IMG/VR virus record: IMGVR_UViG_3300037189_010507
Span: 26,572 to 90,571 of that record
Length of the DNA stretch: 64,000 nt
Reading direction: 5' to 3' (one strand)
Source of the DNA: a virus
Shown: positions 1-7,093 of the stretch, piece after piece
Position numbering within the stretch: position 1 is the stretch's first letter
How the letters are laid out: each line of letters starts with the position of its first letter
Notes under the pieces: generated by a model
The model's input: only the letters and a program-made list of their open reading frames with translations
Database searches by the model: none
What the model was told of the DNA's origin: nothing
Position numbers and translations under genes: made by a program

Positions 1-135
1 AGAGATATTTCCAATAAAATTAGAAATACTGTTTCTTTCTTCTAGCAAGTCAGCAATTTGCCTTGCTTCACTTAATGATTCAAGTTCGAGAATAGTTTCA
101 TTAATAACTTTAATTTTAAATTTTGTTGTTATCAT
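1..135 (-). CDS. Unknown small protein, C-terminus cut by window edge
   Basis: An open frame starts with ATG at 135 and runs 45 codons without a stop to the left edge, so only the N-terminus is seen. It overlaps the 3' end of the WhiB gene by 20 bp, the usual spacing in this block. The visible part is mixed charge and predicted helical (LESLSEARQIADLLEER). No family recognised. Confidence 0.5.
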   Translation of the reverse strand, partial: MITTKFKIKVINETILELESLSEARQIADLLEERNSISNFIGNIS

Positions 136-412
136 TAGTTTTTACTACCTTAATAGAAACATCTTTGGCAATAACGCTACGTTGTGCAAGAATTTTACTT
201 CTTTCTTTTGGAGTTGTGCCTCCCCAAATGCCAAAAGCTTCTTCATTTTTTAAAGCATATTCCAGACATTCCGCTCTTACAGAGCAAATCTTGCAAAAAG
301 CTTTAATTTCAGCAGATTGCTTTGCTGAACCTTTTACCCCAGGTTCAGGGTAAAATAACTCTGTATCTTGACCAAAACATGCAGCGTTATTACGCCAAGT
401 TTCATTATTCAT
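116..412 (-). CDS. whiB: WhiB-family iron-sulfur transcription factor
   Basis: 98 residues with the full WhiB signature: C12, C40, C43 and C49 (spacing Cx27CxxCx5C) to hold a [4Fe-4S] cluster, then the GIWGG turn at 61-65 and a basic C-terminal tail. WhiB proteins bind the sigma-A subunit of actinobacterial RNA polymerase and redirect it; phage copies can repress host whiB genes. The ATG at 412 overlaps the upstream stop by 8 bp and has a GGGAG ribosome site. The family is essentially confined to Actinobacteria and their phages, so this gene is the strongest host clue. A second, divergent copy lies at 29830. Confidence 0.93.
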   Translation of the reverse strand: MNNETWRNNAACFGQDTELFYPEPGVKGSAKQSAEIKAFCKICSVRAECLEYALKNEEAFGIWGGTTPKERSKILAQRSVIAKDVSIKVVKTNDNNKI

Positions 413-797
413 TTATCTCCCAATATGGTAATGATTTTGATTCTTCTCTCATAACAGGCAAAACCTCAGACATAAGAAAAGAGTAATAGTCTTCAATATT
501 AAAACCATCAGCGATTAGATTGCTAATGATATTAGAATAGTTAAAACACAAGGCCAGGATTACTCCAAATACATTGTCTTCAACTAAAATATCTTCACTA
601 TTTTCTCCATCTTCATAGCATAGATTAATACACTGCATCATAAATGTCATTCTATCTTCATCAGATGTAAAATCTGTTGTAGACATAATATTTACAATTT
701 TTTCAAGAATAAAATGTGAATCTGAACCGTCAGTCATACCGTCTGCCATTTCAGTTCTCATTTTTTCAATATGATCAAAGTCTTCTTTCTTAAACAT
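405..797 (-). CDS. Hypothetical acidic protein
   Basis: 130 residues, acidic and helical, with no motif I recognise. Two cysteines occur mid-protein but not as a zinc knuckle. It sits immediately upstream of whiB and overlaps it by 8 bp, so the two are probably translated together. The start at 797 has only a weak purine-rich ribosome site. Confidence 0.7.
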   Translation of the reverse strand: MFKKEDFDHIEKMRTEMADGMTDGSDSHFILEKIVNIMSTTDFTSDEDRMTFMMQCINLCYEDGENSEDILVEDNVFGVILALCFNYSNIISNLIADGFNIEDYYSFLMSEVLPVMREESKSLPYWEINE

Positions 798-811
798 TTA
801 AAACTTTCTAC

Positions 812-1243
812 TCAGAACAATTCGTTAATTGCTTCGGCAAGTGAACCTGTAGCATTGTTGAAATCGTATACCTTTTCATCAGCATCATCAAATTTAATAA
901 CGCTACCAAAGATATTTTTATTTGCAATGTTAACAGCAATAGCAAGAGCAACTCTACGCCTATCTGGATGCTTACTTGGAGCTCCATCTACTTCTCCATC
1001 ATCATTCAAAGGTGCAGCCCAACCTGTTGTTACAAGGCTTACATATTCGAATAGCAAATGCTTGTTTTGATTTCTAATCTCTTCAATAAGATCATATACA
1101 TCTGGATTGAAATCAATAAGTACGGACTTAAGTTCTCCTTTTTCATTAGTAGAAATTCCATATGCTTTGGCATCTGTAATCTCAGGGTGAATAGCAGAGA
1201 TATCAAAAATCTCATCCAATAGTGTTTCGTTTTTGTCTTTCAT
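812..1243 (-). CDS. Hypothetical protein
   Basis: 143 residues with a balanced alpha/beta composition. No catalytic motif, membrane segment or zinc ligand pattern is seen. The start is preceded by AAAAAAAGGAAAACAAA, a good ribosome site. Function unknown; it belongs to the run of late-positioned accessory genes. Confidence 0.7.
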   Translation of the reverse strand: MKDKNETLLDEIFDISAIHPEITDAKAYGISTNEKGELKSVLIDFNPDVYDLIEEIRNQNKHLLFEYVSLVTTGWAAPLNDDGEVDGAPSKHPDRRRVALAIAVNIANKNIFGSVIKFDDADEKVYDFNNATGSLAEAINELF

Positions 1244-1264
1244 TTTGTTTTCCTTTTTTTGTTG

Positions 1265-1852
1265 TTATTTTTTGTTTGAATCGAAAAGATACTCTGTATC
1301 AAATTCGTTTTCGATTAGGTCAGCTTGATATGATTCTACACATTCGCCATTAATCCAAATGTTCTTTCCACAGAAACCCATTCCTTCTTCTTGATAATAA
1401 AGACAGAATAAAAGGTTTGGGTAATCAATTGCAATTTTTTCAAATGCTTCAATAGGTGGAGACCAAGCAGTTGAAAAATCAAAATCAATTTCAATACGCC
1501 CTCTTGAAAGAATAGGAGTATTGAAAAACAAATCACTTTCTGGCCATTTAGTTCCCCATTTCTCAACTCGCCATTGATACCAATCAGGATAACCAAATTT
1601 TTCAATATTAACTTTTTGAGTATCGTTATGCACAATAGGAGCATCACCAATTAACAAATCTGTAGGTGTTGGATAAAGATTTTCCAAAAGAGTAATATCA
1701 ATTTTCCCGTGTTGAAATTCTTCAAGAACAACTTTTGTTGTTTCTACTACATTATTGTTTTGATCAAGTTTACGAGAAATGATACTAAGAAATTGCATCA
1801 TATCTTTCTCTTCACCATAAACATATAAATTATTTGAGCACCAATTAGGCAT
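1265..1852 (-). CDS. Api92/YubB-like ferredoxin-fold protein
   Basis: 195 residues beginning MPNWCSNNLYVYG, the hallmark N-terminus of the DUF1281/YubB (Api92-like) family found on phages and plasmids. Later segments typical of the family include WCVEKWGTKW-like (here WRVEKWGTKW) and FDFSTAWSPPIEAF. The predicted fold is ferredoxin-like; no biochemical role is established. Its ATG at 1852 overlaps the stop of the preceding 49-codon gene. Confidence 0.75.
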   Translation of the reverse strand: MPNWCSNNLYVYGEEKDMMQFLSIISRKLDQNNNVVETTKVVLEEFQHGKIDITLLENLYPTPTDLLIGDAPIVHNDTQKVNIEKFGYPDWYQWRVEKWGTKWPESDLFFNTPILSRGRIEIDFDFSTAWSPPIEAFEKIAIDYPNLLFCLYYQEEGMGFCGKNIWINGECVESYQADLIENEFDTEYLFDSNKK

Positions 1853-1994
1853 CTTGTTCTACTTTCTTATTGTTGTTTTTATTTGCACATTCATAACAGA
1901 TGTTTGTGATATCATCAAGGCAACCCAAAATCCAAGCATCAATGCCTGACCAAACGATATTTTCTTTGGTATCACATTCTTTACATTTACTCAC
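1845..1994 (-). CDS. Small two-knuckle zinc protein
   Basis: 49 codons starting GTG at 1994, read from the genomic sequence. The protein has a C4xxC7 pair near the N-terminus and a C33xxC36 pair, the layout of a minimal zinc ribbon. An AAGAAAGAAGAAG ribosome site precedes the GTG, and the start overlaps the previous stop (GTGAGTAA). An in-frame ATG at 2021 would add nine residues but lies inside the upstream gene. The stop overlaps the Api92-like start. Confidence 0.6.
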   Translation of the reverse strand: MSKCKECDTKENIVWSGIDAWILGCLDDITNICYECANKNNNKKVEQDA

Positions 1995-2124
1995 TATCTT
2001 CTTCTTTCTTAAATAAATCATCCCAAGATGATTTTACATACTTGACATTTCCTTTTTCATCAACATATGCTGTAAGCACCATTGTTGCACTAAAAAGTGC
2101 TGTATCGTTATTTTGTTCTTCCAT
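1987..2124 (-). CDS. Hypothetical 45-residue protein
   Basis: ATG at 2124 with a CAAGGA ribosome site; 45 residues ending in the acidic stretch FKKEEDSE. It is flanked tightly on both sides (stop of the next gene upstream at 2126, overlapping start downstream at 1994), which argues for a real gene despite its size. No motif recognised. Confidence 0.6.
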   Translation of the reverse strand: MEEQNNDTALFSATMVLTAYVDEKGNVKYVKSSWDDLFKKEEDSE

Positions 2125-2125
2125 T

Positions 2126-2302
2126 TTATTTTTCCTTGTTTAGTTGTTTAAGAATCCAAACCGCTTTTAAAAAGTTTGGGTGATCTTGATTATTAATTGC
2201 TAGATTACGATTGAGCCATCCAATATCCTTTTTTCTTTGGTTTGGAACATCCATACCAATAAGGACATTTTGAAGTTCATCTATTAATTGTTCTTTATCC
2301 AT
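2126..2302 (-). CDS. Hypothetical 58-residue protein
   Basis: ATG at 2302 shares one base with the upstream stop (TAATG). 58 residues, helical, with a central RKKDIGWLNRNLAINN segment and a basic C-terminus. The overlap suggests coupled translation. No family recognised. Confidence 0.6.
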   Translation of the reverse strand: MDKEQLIDELQNVLIGMDVPNQRKKDIGWLNRNLAINNQDHPNFLKAVWILKQLNKEK

Positions 2303-2586
2303 TAAAATTCATCATCCTCATCTATATCCATAGGATCATCTCCCATTTCACATTTACCACATAAAATATCTGACCCCCACCAAGATCCAATAAAAGTTCC
2401 ATGAATACAATATTGTGAACGGTCATTTCTATCCCAATCCCATTCATCACCGTATTCATAATCATCATCTATTGGCTTAGATAGATCATTAATATTTCTT
2501 GTTAAAGAATCAAAAGCAGCATCAATTTCTTCATACTTACTTTGATTATTTTCAACATACTTCATGTATTCTTCATAGTTATTCAT
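2302..2586 (-). CDS. Hypothetical acidic protein with C-terminal CxxC
   Basis: 94 residues from ATG 2586, chosen because AAAGGAT lies 4 bases upstream; an in-frame ATG at 2613 lies inside the previous gene. The N-terminal half is helical; the C-terminal half is very acidic (DDDYEYGDEWDWD, then DDPMDIDEDDEF) around one CGKC pair. It might mimic nucleic acid, but that is only a guess from the charge. Confidence 0.65.
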   Translation of the reverse strand: MNNYEEYMKYVENNQSKYEEIDAAFDSLTRNINDLSKPIDDDYEYGDEWDWDRNDRSQYCIHGTFIGSWWGSDILCGKCEMGDDPMDIDEDDEF

Positions 2587-2588
2587 TT

Positions 2589-2840
2589 TTATCCTTTTAT
2601 ATTGCTTTCCCAATTTGTTGTAAAACGGAACACTATTTTAGTTTCAAGACCAGTAATCTTTTTAACCGTAATGTATCCATTTTCTACGTCTAATAACAAA
2701 TCACAGTTCTGACATTCATATTCTTCCCATTCTGCCATTTCAGACTTAATTTCTGAAGAAGGATATATAATATTTTCACTGCTATCTATAAAAGTTAAAT
2801 CTTCTAATTTACAAATTGGGCATTTATTAATCATTAACAT
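2589..2840 (-). CDS. Small zinc-ribbon protein
   Basis: 83 residues from ATG 2840, preceded by GAGGAT. It carries CPIC near the N-terminus and CQNC about 35 residues later, then a short beta-rich tail. This is the arrangement of a single zinc ribbon. The start lies just beyond the stop of the QLNLF-tailed gene upstream. Confidence 0.6.
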   Translation of the reverse strand: MLMINKCPICKLEDLTFIDSSENIIYPSSEIKSEMAEWEEYECQNCDLLLDVENGYITVKKITGLETKIVFRFTTNWESNIKG

Positions 2841-2841
2841 T

Positions 2842-3531
2842 TTAATCCTCAAATAAATTTAATTGATTAGGGTTATATTGTCTTGTAGGAATTGGCTCAA
2901 GATCATTACGTTCAATAAACTCAGTCCAACCATCAATGTTTTCTTTGTTCCAATATTGAATGTTATAGACAGCCATTAGAATATCTTCATCTTTTGGATA
3001 AATTCCAGCATCTGGACATAACTCCACATTCATATTCATCGCTAATTCGTTATAGATAAAATCAGCCCAATTAGAATCAGAAGTATCAATTAAATCTAAA
3101 AGATAACTTGGGAGTTCCTTTATGGATTCAATTACATTTTCATATTCTTTGTCAAAGTAATCACTCTCATTAGCAACTGAATCTTCCATTAATTTTTCTT
3201 GCCATTCCATAGCAGCAATAAAAGCAGGACTAATATTGCTTTCTGTAACGTCACTTTCTGATAAAAGAATACGGCAAACTAAACGATCAATTGAGCCTAC
3301 AACCCAATGCCTATAAGTTTCAATTCTAAAATCACCAGGAAATCTTTTCATTAAATCTTTGCTGATAACTTCAAAGTTTGACTTTTCGAGAATACTTTGA
3401 GCAGTATCATCAATTCCAGAAAAACCCCAAGTTTTAAACATATCTTCAGGCCCCCAATAACCAAAATCTTCTGGTTTTTTCAAAGCCATAGTTGCAAGTT
3501 CTTCAATATTGTAATGCGAAATATCAATCAT
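2842..3531 (-). CDS. Hypothetical protein ending in a sliding-clamp-binding motif
   Basis: 229 residues, acidic and rich in Trp and Tyr, with no catalytic motif seen. The last seven residues are QLNLFED; QLxLF (223-227) matches the canonical peptide that docks in the hydrophobic pocket of the bacterial beta sliding clamp (DnaN). No clamp gene is present in the window, so the target would be the host clamp. The placement at the extreme C-terminus is the usual one for functional clamp peptides. Function is otherwise unknown. Confidence 0.65.
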   Translation of the reverse strand: MIDISHYNIEELATMALKKPEDFGYWGPEDMFKTWGFSGIDDTAQSILEKSNFEVISKDLMKRFPGDFRIETYRHWVVGSIDRLVCRILLSESDVTESNISPAFIAAMEWQEKLMEDSVANESDYFDKEYENVIESIKELPSYLLDLIDTSDSNWADFIYNELAMNMNVELCPDAGIYPKDEDILMAVYNIQYWNKENIDGWTEFIERNDLEPIPTRQYNPNQLNLFED

Positions 3532-3850
3532 TTTGTTTTCCCAATTCTTTCAATGCTTCCTCATCCCAATGACTAGGAAGACTTCTTTCAATTTCGTAAG
3601 CGTAATCGTCAGCGTCTGAATTATCGAGATCCCAATAGATACAAACTTCTCCATACCTACCAAAATCATGATTGAACCATTTAATTTTAAATGATACACC
3701 TCTTGAATTGGCATCTGGAAACATTCTATAAAGCTGATTCACATACTCATCCATTTCCTTTTTAGCAAGAGCAGGGTAATTCAAATCTCCAATTTGAATA
3801 CAATCTTCTTCATAAGGAGTTGGACCAATTTCCATATATTCAATATTCAT
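3524..3850 (-). CDS. Hypothetical protein
   Basis: 108 residues, acidic, beginning MNIEYMEIGPTPYEEDC. The ATG shares a base with the stop of the upstream 37-residue zinc protein (TAATG), and its end overlaps the next gene by 8 bp. No motif recognised. Confidence 0.65.
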   Translation of the reverse strand: MNIEYMEIGPTPYEEDCIQIGDLNYPALAKKEMDEYVNQLYRMFPDANSRGVSFKIKWFNHDFGRYGEVCIYWDLDNSDADDYAYEIERSLPSHWDEEALKELGKQND

Positions 3851-3963
3851 TACATATACCTTTCATCTCTATTTTTTACTACTTCTTGTTCCATACATTG
3901 AGTGCAAACTGAATCATCAGGTAATTCTTCATAAACAGCCTCACAGTTTTTACAAATATACAT
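3850..3963 (-). CDS. 37-residue CxxC/CxxC mini zinc protein
   Basis: ATG at 3963, stop overlapping the next start. C4xxC7 and C20xxC23 are separated by 12 residues, the spacing of a rubredoxin-type zinc knuckle. Both flanks are tight, and only about 9 bases separate it from the upstream gene. Confidence 0.6.
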   Translation of the reverse strand: MYICKNCEAVYEELPDDSVCTQCMEQEVVKNRDERYM

Positions 3964-3971
3964 TGCTACCC

Positions 3972-4277
3972 CTATTCGTATTTTGTTTCAATACAATGAA
4001 CACAAGGTTGACCTTGTTCCATTTCTTCACATTCGCACTCATCTTCATCAATAGCAGAAAACATTTCTTCCCAGCAATTTGGATGAGTTCCTGAAATCAT
4101 AACTTCTCGAAGTTCTTTTGACAAAAAAGGAAATACATCTTGAATGTATTCATTATTTAGAATCAGTCTTTCATATTCATCAAAAGACAAATAAAATTCA
4201 CTCTCTTCTCCGCAATGAAAACACTTTCTGGTAAAACCATAAACATTTTCATTAATCATATAAACATTTGCTCTCAT
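3972..4277 (-). CDS. Zinc-binding phage protein
   Basis: 101 residues with CFHCG at 19-23, the segment LSFDEYERLI, LSKELREVMISGTHPNCWEEMF in the middle, and a C-terminal cluster of four cysteines (CECEE...CVHC). This REVMISGTHPxCW arrangement is common among small proteins of actinobacterial phages, though its function is not known. Confidence 0.7.
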   Translation of the reverse strand: MRANVYMINENVYGFTRKCFHCGEESEFYLSFDEYERLILNNEYIQDVFPFLSKELREVMISGTHPNCWEEMFSAIDEDECECEEMEQGQPCVHCIETKYE

Positions 4278-4278
4278 T

Positions 4279-4563
4279 TTAATTGTTCCCTTCAGGATAA
4301 ATAGTTAATAATGCTTGATACCTTTTTACAAAGGTTGGATTTTCCCAAGCCAAAGAGCCAGGTTTTGCGTTAGGCAAATCTGGAAGTTCTTCGCGATGAA
4401 TATGGATTGACATTCCATTAATAATAACGGAAAGTCTATAACCAAGATAAGAAGCAAAGTCTTCTAAAGCTTCTTCAATTGTTTGAAAATATTTAATTTC
4501 TCCATCTTGATTTCGAGTTGAATAATTAGTTTCTTCTTGAAACATCATTTCATCTTCATTCAT
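4279..4563 (-). CDS. Hypothetical protein
   Basis: 94 residues from ATG 4563, chosen because GGAG lies 7 bases upstream and the start then overlaps the previous stop by 8 bp; an in-frame ATG at 4587 lies deeper inside that gene. Contains a short IHIHREELPDLP segment. No family recognised. Confidence 0.6.
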   Translation of the reverse strand: MNEDEMMFQEETNYSTRNQDGEIKYFQTIEEALEDFASYLGYRLSVIINGMSIHIHREELPDLPNAKPGSLAWENPTFVKRYQALLTIYPEGNN

Positions 4564-4828
4564 TTCCATTCTCCATTGTGTAATCATTACTTACATCTTC
4601 ATTAATCATAAAGACTCTTTCTTCCATTTTTTTATCAATGCAATCATCACAGATCCAAATTACCATTTCAGTTAAGTCATATCTTGAACCATAACTACCT
4701 TGTAGGGTAACTTCAATTGCAAAATCTAATTCAAATAGAACTCTTATTGATCCATCTCTAAGACTAATTAAATCTATTTTATGTTCTATTTGTTTTCCAC
4801 AAGAAAAACAAGGACAGGGTGTATACAT
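4556..4828 (-). CDS. Zinc-ribbon-like protein
   Basis: 90 residues with CPCFSCGK at the N-terminus and CDDC at about 60-63, so two metal-ligand pairs flank a beta-rich core. The ATG shares its first base with the upstream stop. Function unknown. Confidence 0.65.
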   Translation of the reverse strand: MYTPCPCFSCGKQIEHKIDLISLRDGSIRVLFELDFAIEVTLQGSYGSRYDLTEMVIWICDDCIDKKMEERVFMINEDVSNDYTMENGNE

Positions 4829-5163
4829 TATCTCATCTCCAAAAATTGAGGGTATTGCTTATAAAATAAAAATGTTTTGATTTGATAATTAACCATTTGA
4901 TGAACATAGTTAGATGCAATATGAATTCTTAACTCATCTCCCATCTTGGCTTTACTACCAAGATTTTTCATAACTTGATTTTTAACTCTTGAATGGAAAA
5001 AACATTCGCGTCCTTTTTTAATTTCAAAAGTATTGATCACTTTAACTATCTCTCTACCAATTTTTTTATTAGTAGCAACATCACCAGTGCCGTAATCAGC
5101 ATTGATAAATATTTTTTTCTCTACGTCATTTATAGAAAAACTAACCATTTCTTCAGTCTTCAT
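4828..5163 (-). CDS. Hypothetical basic protein
   Basis: 111 residues from ATG 5163. This start has a perfect AGGAG five to six bases upstream; the in-frame ATG at 5196 would lie inside the small membrane gene and lacks a site. Lysine rich, with TNKKIGREIVKVINTF. Function unknown. It follows one of two paralogous micro-membrane genes and shares its AATATAGGAGT translation signal with the gene at 5439. Confidence 0.6.
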   Translation of the reverse strand: MKTEEMVSFSINDVEKKIFINADYGTGDVATNKKIGREIVKVINTFEIKKGRECFFHSRVKNQVMKNLGSKAKMGDELRIHIASNYVHQMVNYQIKTFLFYKQYPQFLEMR

Positions 5164-5263
5164 TTTCTTTACTCCTATATTCGTAAATACATTCAATAAC
5201 GGCTACATAACCGAAACAAATAAAAGGTGTCATTGCGACACCAAATATCAACCAATCAATCAT
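5153..5263 (-). CDS. 36-residue single-pass membrane protein (copy A)
   Basis: ATG 5263 to TGA at 5153, read directly. The sequence begins MIDWLIFGVAMTPFICFGYV, a hydrophobic span of about 22 residues, then IECIYEYRS and an acidic tail. It is clearly paralogous to the 31-residue protein at 5441. An AAGGAAA ribosome site precedes it and its 3' end overlaps the next gene, whose AGGAG lies within it. A holin-like or membrane-effector role is possible but unproven. Confidence 0.6.
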   Translation of the reverse strand: MIDWLIFGVAMTPFICFGYVAVIECIYEYRSKENED

Positions 5264-5439
5264 TTGGTTTCCTTATCTTTAACTTCTTCATAATAAGCTG
5301 CCCAAGACAAATCATCTTGAACAGCTTTTAACTTCATTAACACTTTTATATATTCATTTGGAAAAGCAAACTTACTTTCGCTTTTTGCAAACTCATCTAC
5401 AAGTTTTGTTACAGTGTCATACATTTCATTAAAGTTCAT
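5260..5439 (-). CDS. Hypothetical 59-residue helical protein
   Basis: Start at ATG 5439, preceded by AGGAG; an in-frame ATG at 5469 lies inside micro-membrane copy B and has no ribosome site. Lysine/glutamate-rich helices; no motif. It occupies the same position behind copy B as the gene at 4828 does behind copy A. Confidence 0.6.
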   Translation of the reverse strand: MNFNEMYDTVTKLVDEFAKSESKFAFPNEYIKVLMKLKAVQDDLSWAAYYEEVKDKETK

Positions 5440-5440
5440 T

Positions 5441-5536
5441 TCAACTCCTATATTCATCAATGCATTCAATTATTAATGCAATACTAACTGCAATAAAAGG
5501 TATCATTACGACACCAAATACTAACCATTCAATCAT
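5441..5536 (-). CDS. 31-residue single-pass membrane protein (copy B)
   Basis: ATG 5536 to TGA at 5441. Begins MIEWLVFGVVMIPFIAVSIA and ends IIECIDEYRS. Compared with copy A it keeps MI(D/E)WL, FGV, M.PFI and IEC(I).EYRS, so the two arose by duplication. The ATG overlaps the stop of the upstream zinc protein (ATGA). Confidence 0.6.
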   Translation of the reverse strand: MIEWLVFGVVMIPFIAVSIALIIECIDEYRS

Positions 5537-5691
5537 TTTTTATTTTCCTTTTTGTTTCTAACTCTTTTGCAAGCTTTACATTCTTTTCCAATACATACCA
5601 TTTTATGTTGATGACATACAATACATATTTTTTCTTCAGGAAAAAACTTTTCAAAAGCTTCACCACATTCAATGCATCTAACCAACTTCAT
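5533..5691 (-). CDS. 52-residue cysteine-rich zinc protein
   Basis: ATG 5691 to TGA 5533. It has CIEC (6-9), CIVC (23-26), a CxHxH-like stretch, C33, and CKAC (38-41), then a lysine-rich tail. Two zinc sites are plausible. The AAAG-rich leader is a weak ribosome site; its stop overlaps the next start. Confidence 0.6.
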   Translation of the reverse strand: MKLVRCIECGEAFEKFFPEEKICIVCHQHKMVCIGKECKACKRVRNKKENKK

Positions 5692-5737
5692 TTCTTACTT
5701 TCCTTTTTCTTTTTGGTCTATCTATTATTTCAACCAT
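5678..5737 (-). CDS. Possible 19-residue basic peptide
   Basis: ATG 5737 with GGAG six bases upstream, stop at 5678. The product MVEIIDRPKRKRKVRNEVG is strongly basic. It overlaps the genes on both sides (by 8 and 14 bp), the local pattern, but it is so short that it could be a translational leader or chance. Confidence 0.3.
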   Translation of the reverse strand: MVEIIDRPKRKRKVRNEVG

Positions 5738-5972
5738 TTTGATCTCCATAACCATCTATAATGTCTGCTCTTGTATTTAGACTTTTCAATTCGTCTTTAC
5801 GAACCCAAAAGTAATTACATTTGTGAAGTAAAGCCGGAGTATAAATCTTACGAAATTCTCTTTCTCTTTCGTCAAGCCCCATCCGATTACATACTTCATC
5901 TAAGCAATAATCGTAACCAGCTTCAAATCTTTCTTCAATAAATTCTTGTTCACAGAATTTACAAATTGCCAT
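5730..5972 (-). CDS. Small zinc-knuckle protein
   Basis: 80 residues with CKFC at 4-7, then YDYCLDEVCNRMG, giving a CxxC...CxxxxC metal site followed by an Arg/Glu helix. This shape recurs in phage accessory proteins. The start shares a base with the preceding stop. Confidence 0.6.
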   Translation of the reverse strand: MAICKFCEQEFIEERFEAGYDYCLDEVCNRMGLDEREREFRKIYTPALLHKCNYFWVRKDELKSLNTRADIIDGYGDQNG

Positions 5973-6172
5973 TATTCATCTCCATTGTGATTTCTCCAAC
6001 CATTGCTGAATTCTTCTTTTGCTTGTTTCTTTGTTTCAATGACTAAACTAACTAAAATTAGAAGTCGATGATTTTCAAATTGTTTTTGATTGATTAATCC
6101 TTTTGCCAAATCATTTTGGATTTTATCCAAACGATTAGTTGCTCTTTTGATTTTGTTTTCTTCTTGTTCCAT
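5972..6172 (-). CDS. Hypothetical coiled-coil protein
   Basis: 66 residues, basic N-terminal coiled-coil-like helix (NKIKRATNRLDKIQNDLAKG) and a hydrophobic ILVSLVIE segment. AAAGGAAAAAG serves as ribosome site. Overlaps the upstream coiled-coil gene by 38 bp. Function unknown. Confidence 0.55.
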   Translation of the reverse strand: MEQEENKIKRATNRLDKIQNDLAKGLINQKQFENHRLLILVSLVIETKKQAKEEFSNGWRNHNGDE

Positions 6173-6320
6173 TTTCTTTTTCCTTTTGATTTTGTATTAT
6201 TCCAAATAACACATCATTTATTTTTTTCATCTCATCATTCTTCTTTTGAAGAAGTTTGATTTTATTTTCCAAGTTTTCTATCATCATTAATAGAATTGTT
6301 TCATTTGAATTTGGATGCAT
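6135..6320 (-). CDS. Hypothetical coiled-coil protein
   Basis: 61 residues, nearly entirely one heptad-like helix (MMIENLENKIKLLQKKNDEM) with a basic Asn/Gln-rich tail. The ATG follows the upstream stop directly (TAAATG). Function unknown. Confidence 0.55.
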   Translation of the reverse strand: MHPNSNETILLMMIENLENKIKLLQKKNDEMKKINDVLFGIIQNQKEKENGTRRKQNQKSN

Positions 6321-6620
6321 TTATATACCTTCAATGATTAGAGTAATTTTTTTCTTATCTTTTGACCAACGATGATGTACTTCTATGTTGTTATACAAAC
6401 AAGATTTTTTAACAGCTTTAAGAATTAATTTTCTATCTTCTTCTTTTGTTCCGTCAATTTCAATGTCAATCTTTTCTCCAACTCGCATAGTTGAAATCTT
6501 TTTATGAAACATTTTTTCAAGTTCTGTTACAAACTTTAGACCAACTTTTTTGTGGTTATAAGCTTCAACTTTGTTTACTTTTTCTATCACTTTTATTCTT
6601 TCTTTTTTGTGCCTACTCAA
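6321..6620 (-). CDS. Hypothetical small basic alpha/beta protein
   Basis: 99 residues if the TTG at 6620 is used, 89 if the GTG at 6590 is used. The GTG is better placed, being farther from the terminator hairpin at 6625-6652 and preceded by an AAAGAAAGAA stretch. The protein ends in beta-alpha-beta-like segments (GEKIDIEID, KKITLIIEGI). No family recognised. Confidence 0.55.
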   Translation of the reverse strand: MSRHKKERIKVIEKVNKVEAYNHKKVGLKFVTELEKMFHKKISTMRVGEKIDIEIDGTKEEDRKLILKAVKKSCLYNNIEVHHRWSKDKKKITLIIEGI

Positions 6621-6622
6621 TG

Positions 6623-6652
6623 AAAAATGGGATAGTAAACACTATCCCATTT
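6623..6652 (-). terminator. Rho-independent terminator
   Basis: A perfect 12-bp stem (6625-6636 with 6641-6652) closes a 4-base loop and on the minus strand is followed by a run of five T (6627-6623). It lies 38 bp after the stop of the gene at 6690 and ends the transcript entering from the 7615 gene pair. Confidence 0.8.
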
Positions 6653-6689
6653 CCCATCTTTTTCTTATCTTTATGACGTAAGTAATTAC

Positions 6690-7091
6690 TTACTCAGAAT
6701 CAATTGTTGTATACAGTTCTTCAACATTTTGATAATGAGGAAGAATAACAATTTCACAATCACCATAATCAAGCTGACGAATTGTGTAACTATCTTGCGT
6801 AATCAAAACTTGAAGCATTTCTAATTGGTAAATGCGTAACTCATCTCGATGTTCTTTACTCAATCTTGCAGCATAATCATAATGCTCAATATTGATCAAA
6901 CGCAAATTCTTAATACTTTTACGAATTTCCATTCGAGCAAAAATCATAAGTATTTCTGAACCAGCATCATTACCCCAATAAGTTCTATCTTCCAAAGGAG
7001 TATCAAAAATAGAAGGTGTTTTTTCTACTTTTTCTCCACCAAAACCTCTTGATGGAACAATTTCACTTTCGTCAATAAATTCAAATTCCAT
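6690..7091 (-). CDS. Hypothetical protein
   Basis: 133 residues from ATG 7091, chosen because GGAG lies 7 bases upstream; ATG 7097 is too close to it. Begins MEFEFIDESEIVPSRGFGG. The middle is helical and aromatic (RLSKEHRDELRIYQLEMLQVL). It overlaps the stop of the previous gene and forms a two-gene unit with it ahead of the terminator. Function unknown. Confidence 0.65.
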   Translation of the reverse strand: MEFEFIDESEIVPSRGFGGEKVEKTPSIFDTPLEDRTYWGNDAGSEILMIFARMEIRKSIKNLRLINIEHYDYAARLSKEHRDELRIYQLEMLQVLITQDSYTIRQLDYGDCEIVILPHYQNVEELYTTIDSE

Positions 7092-7093
7092 TG

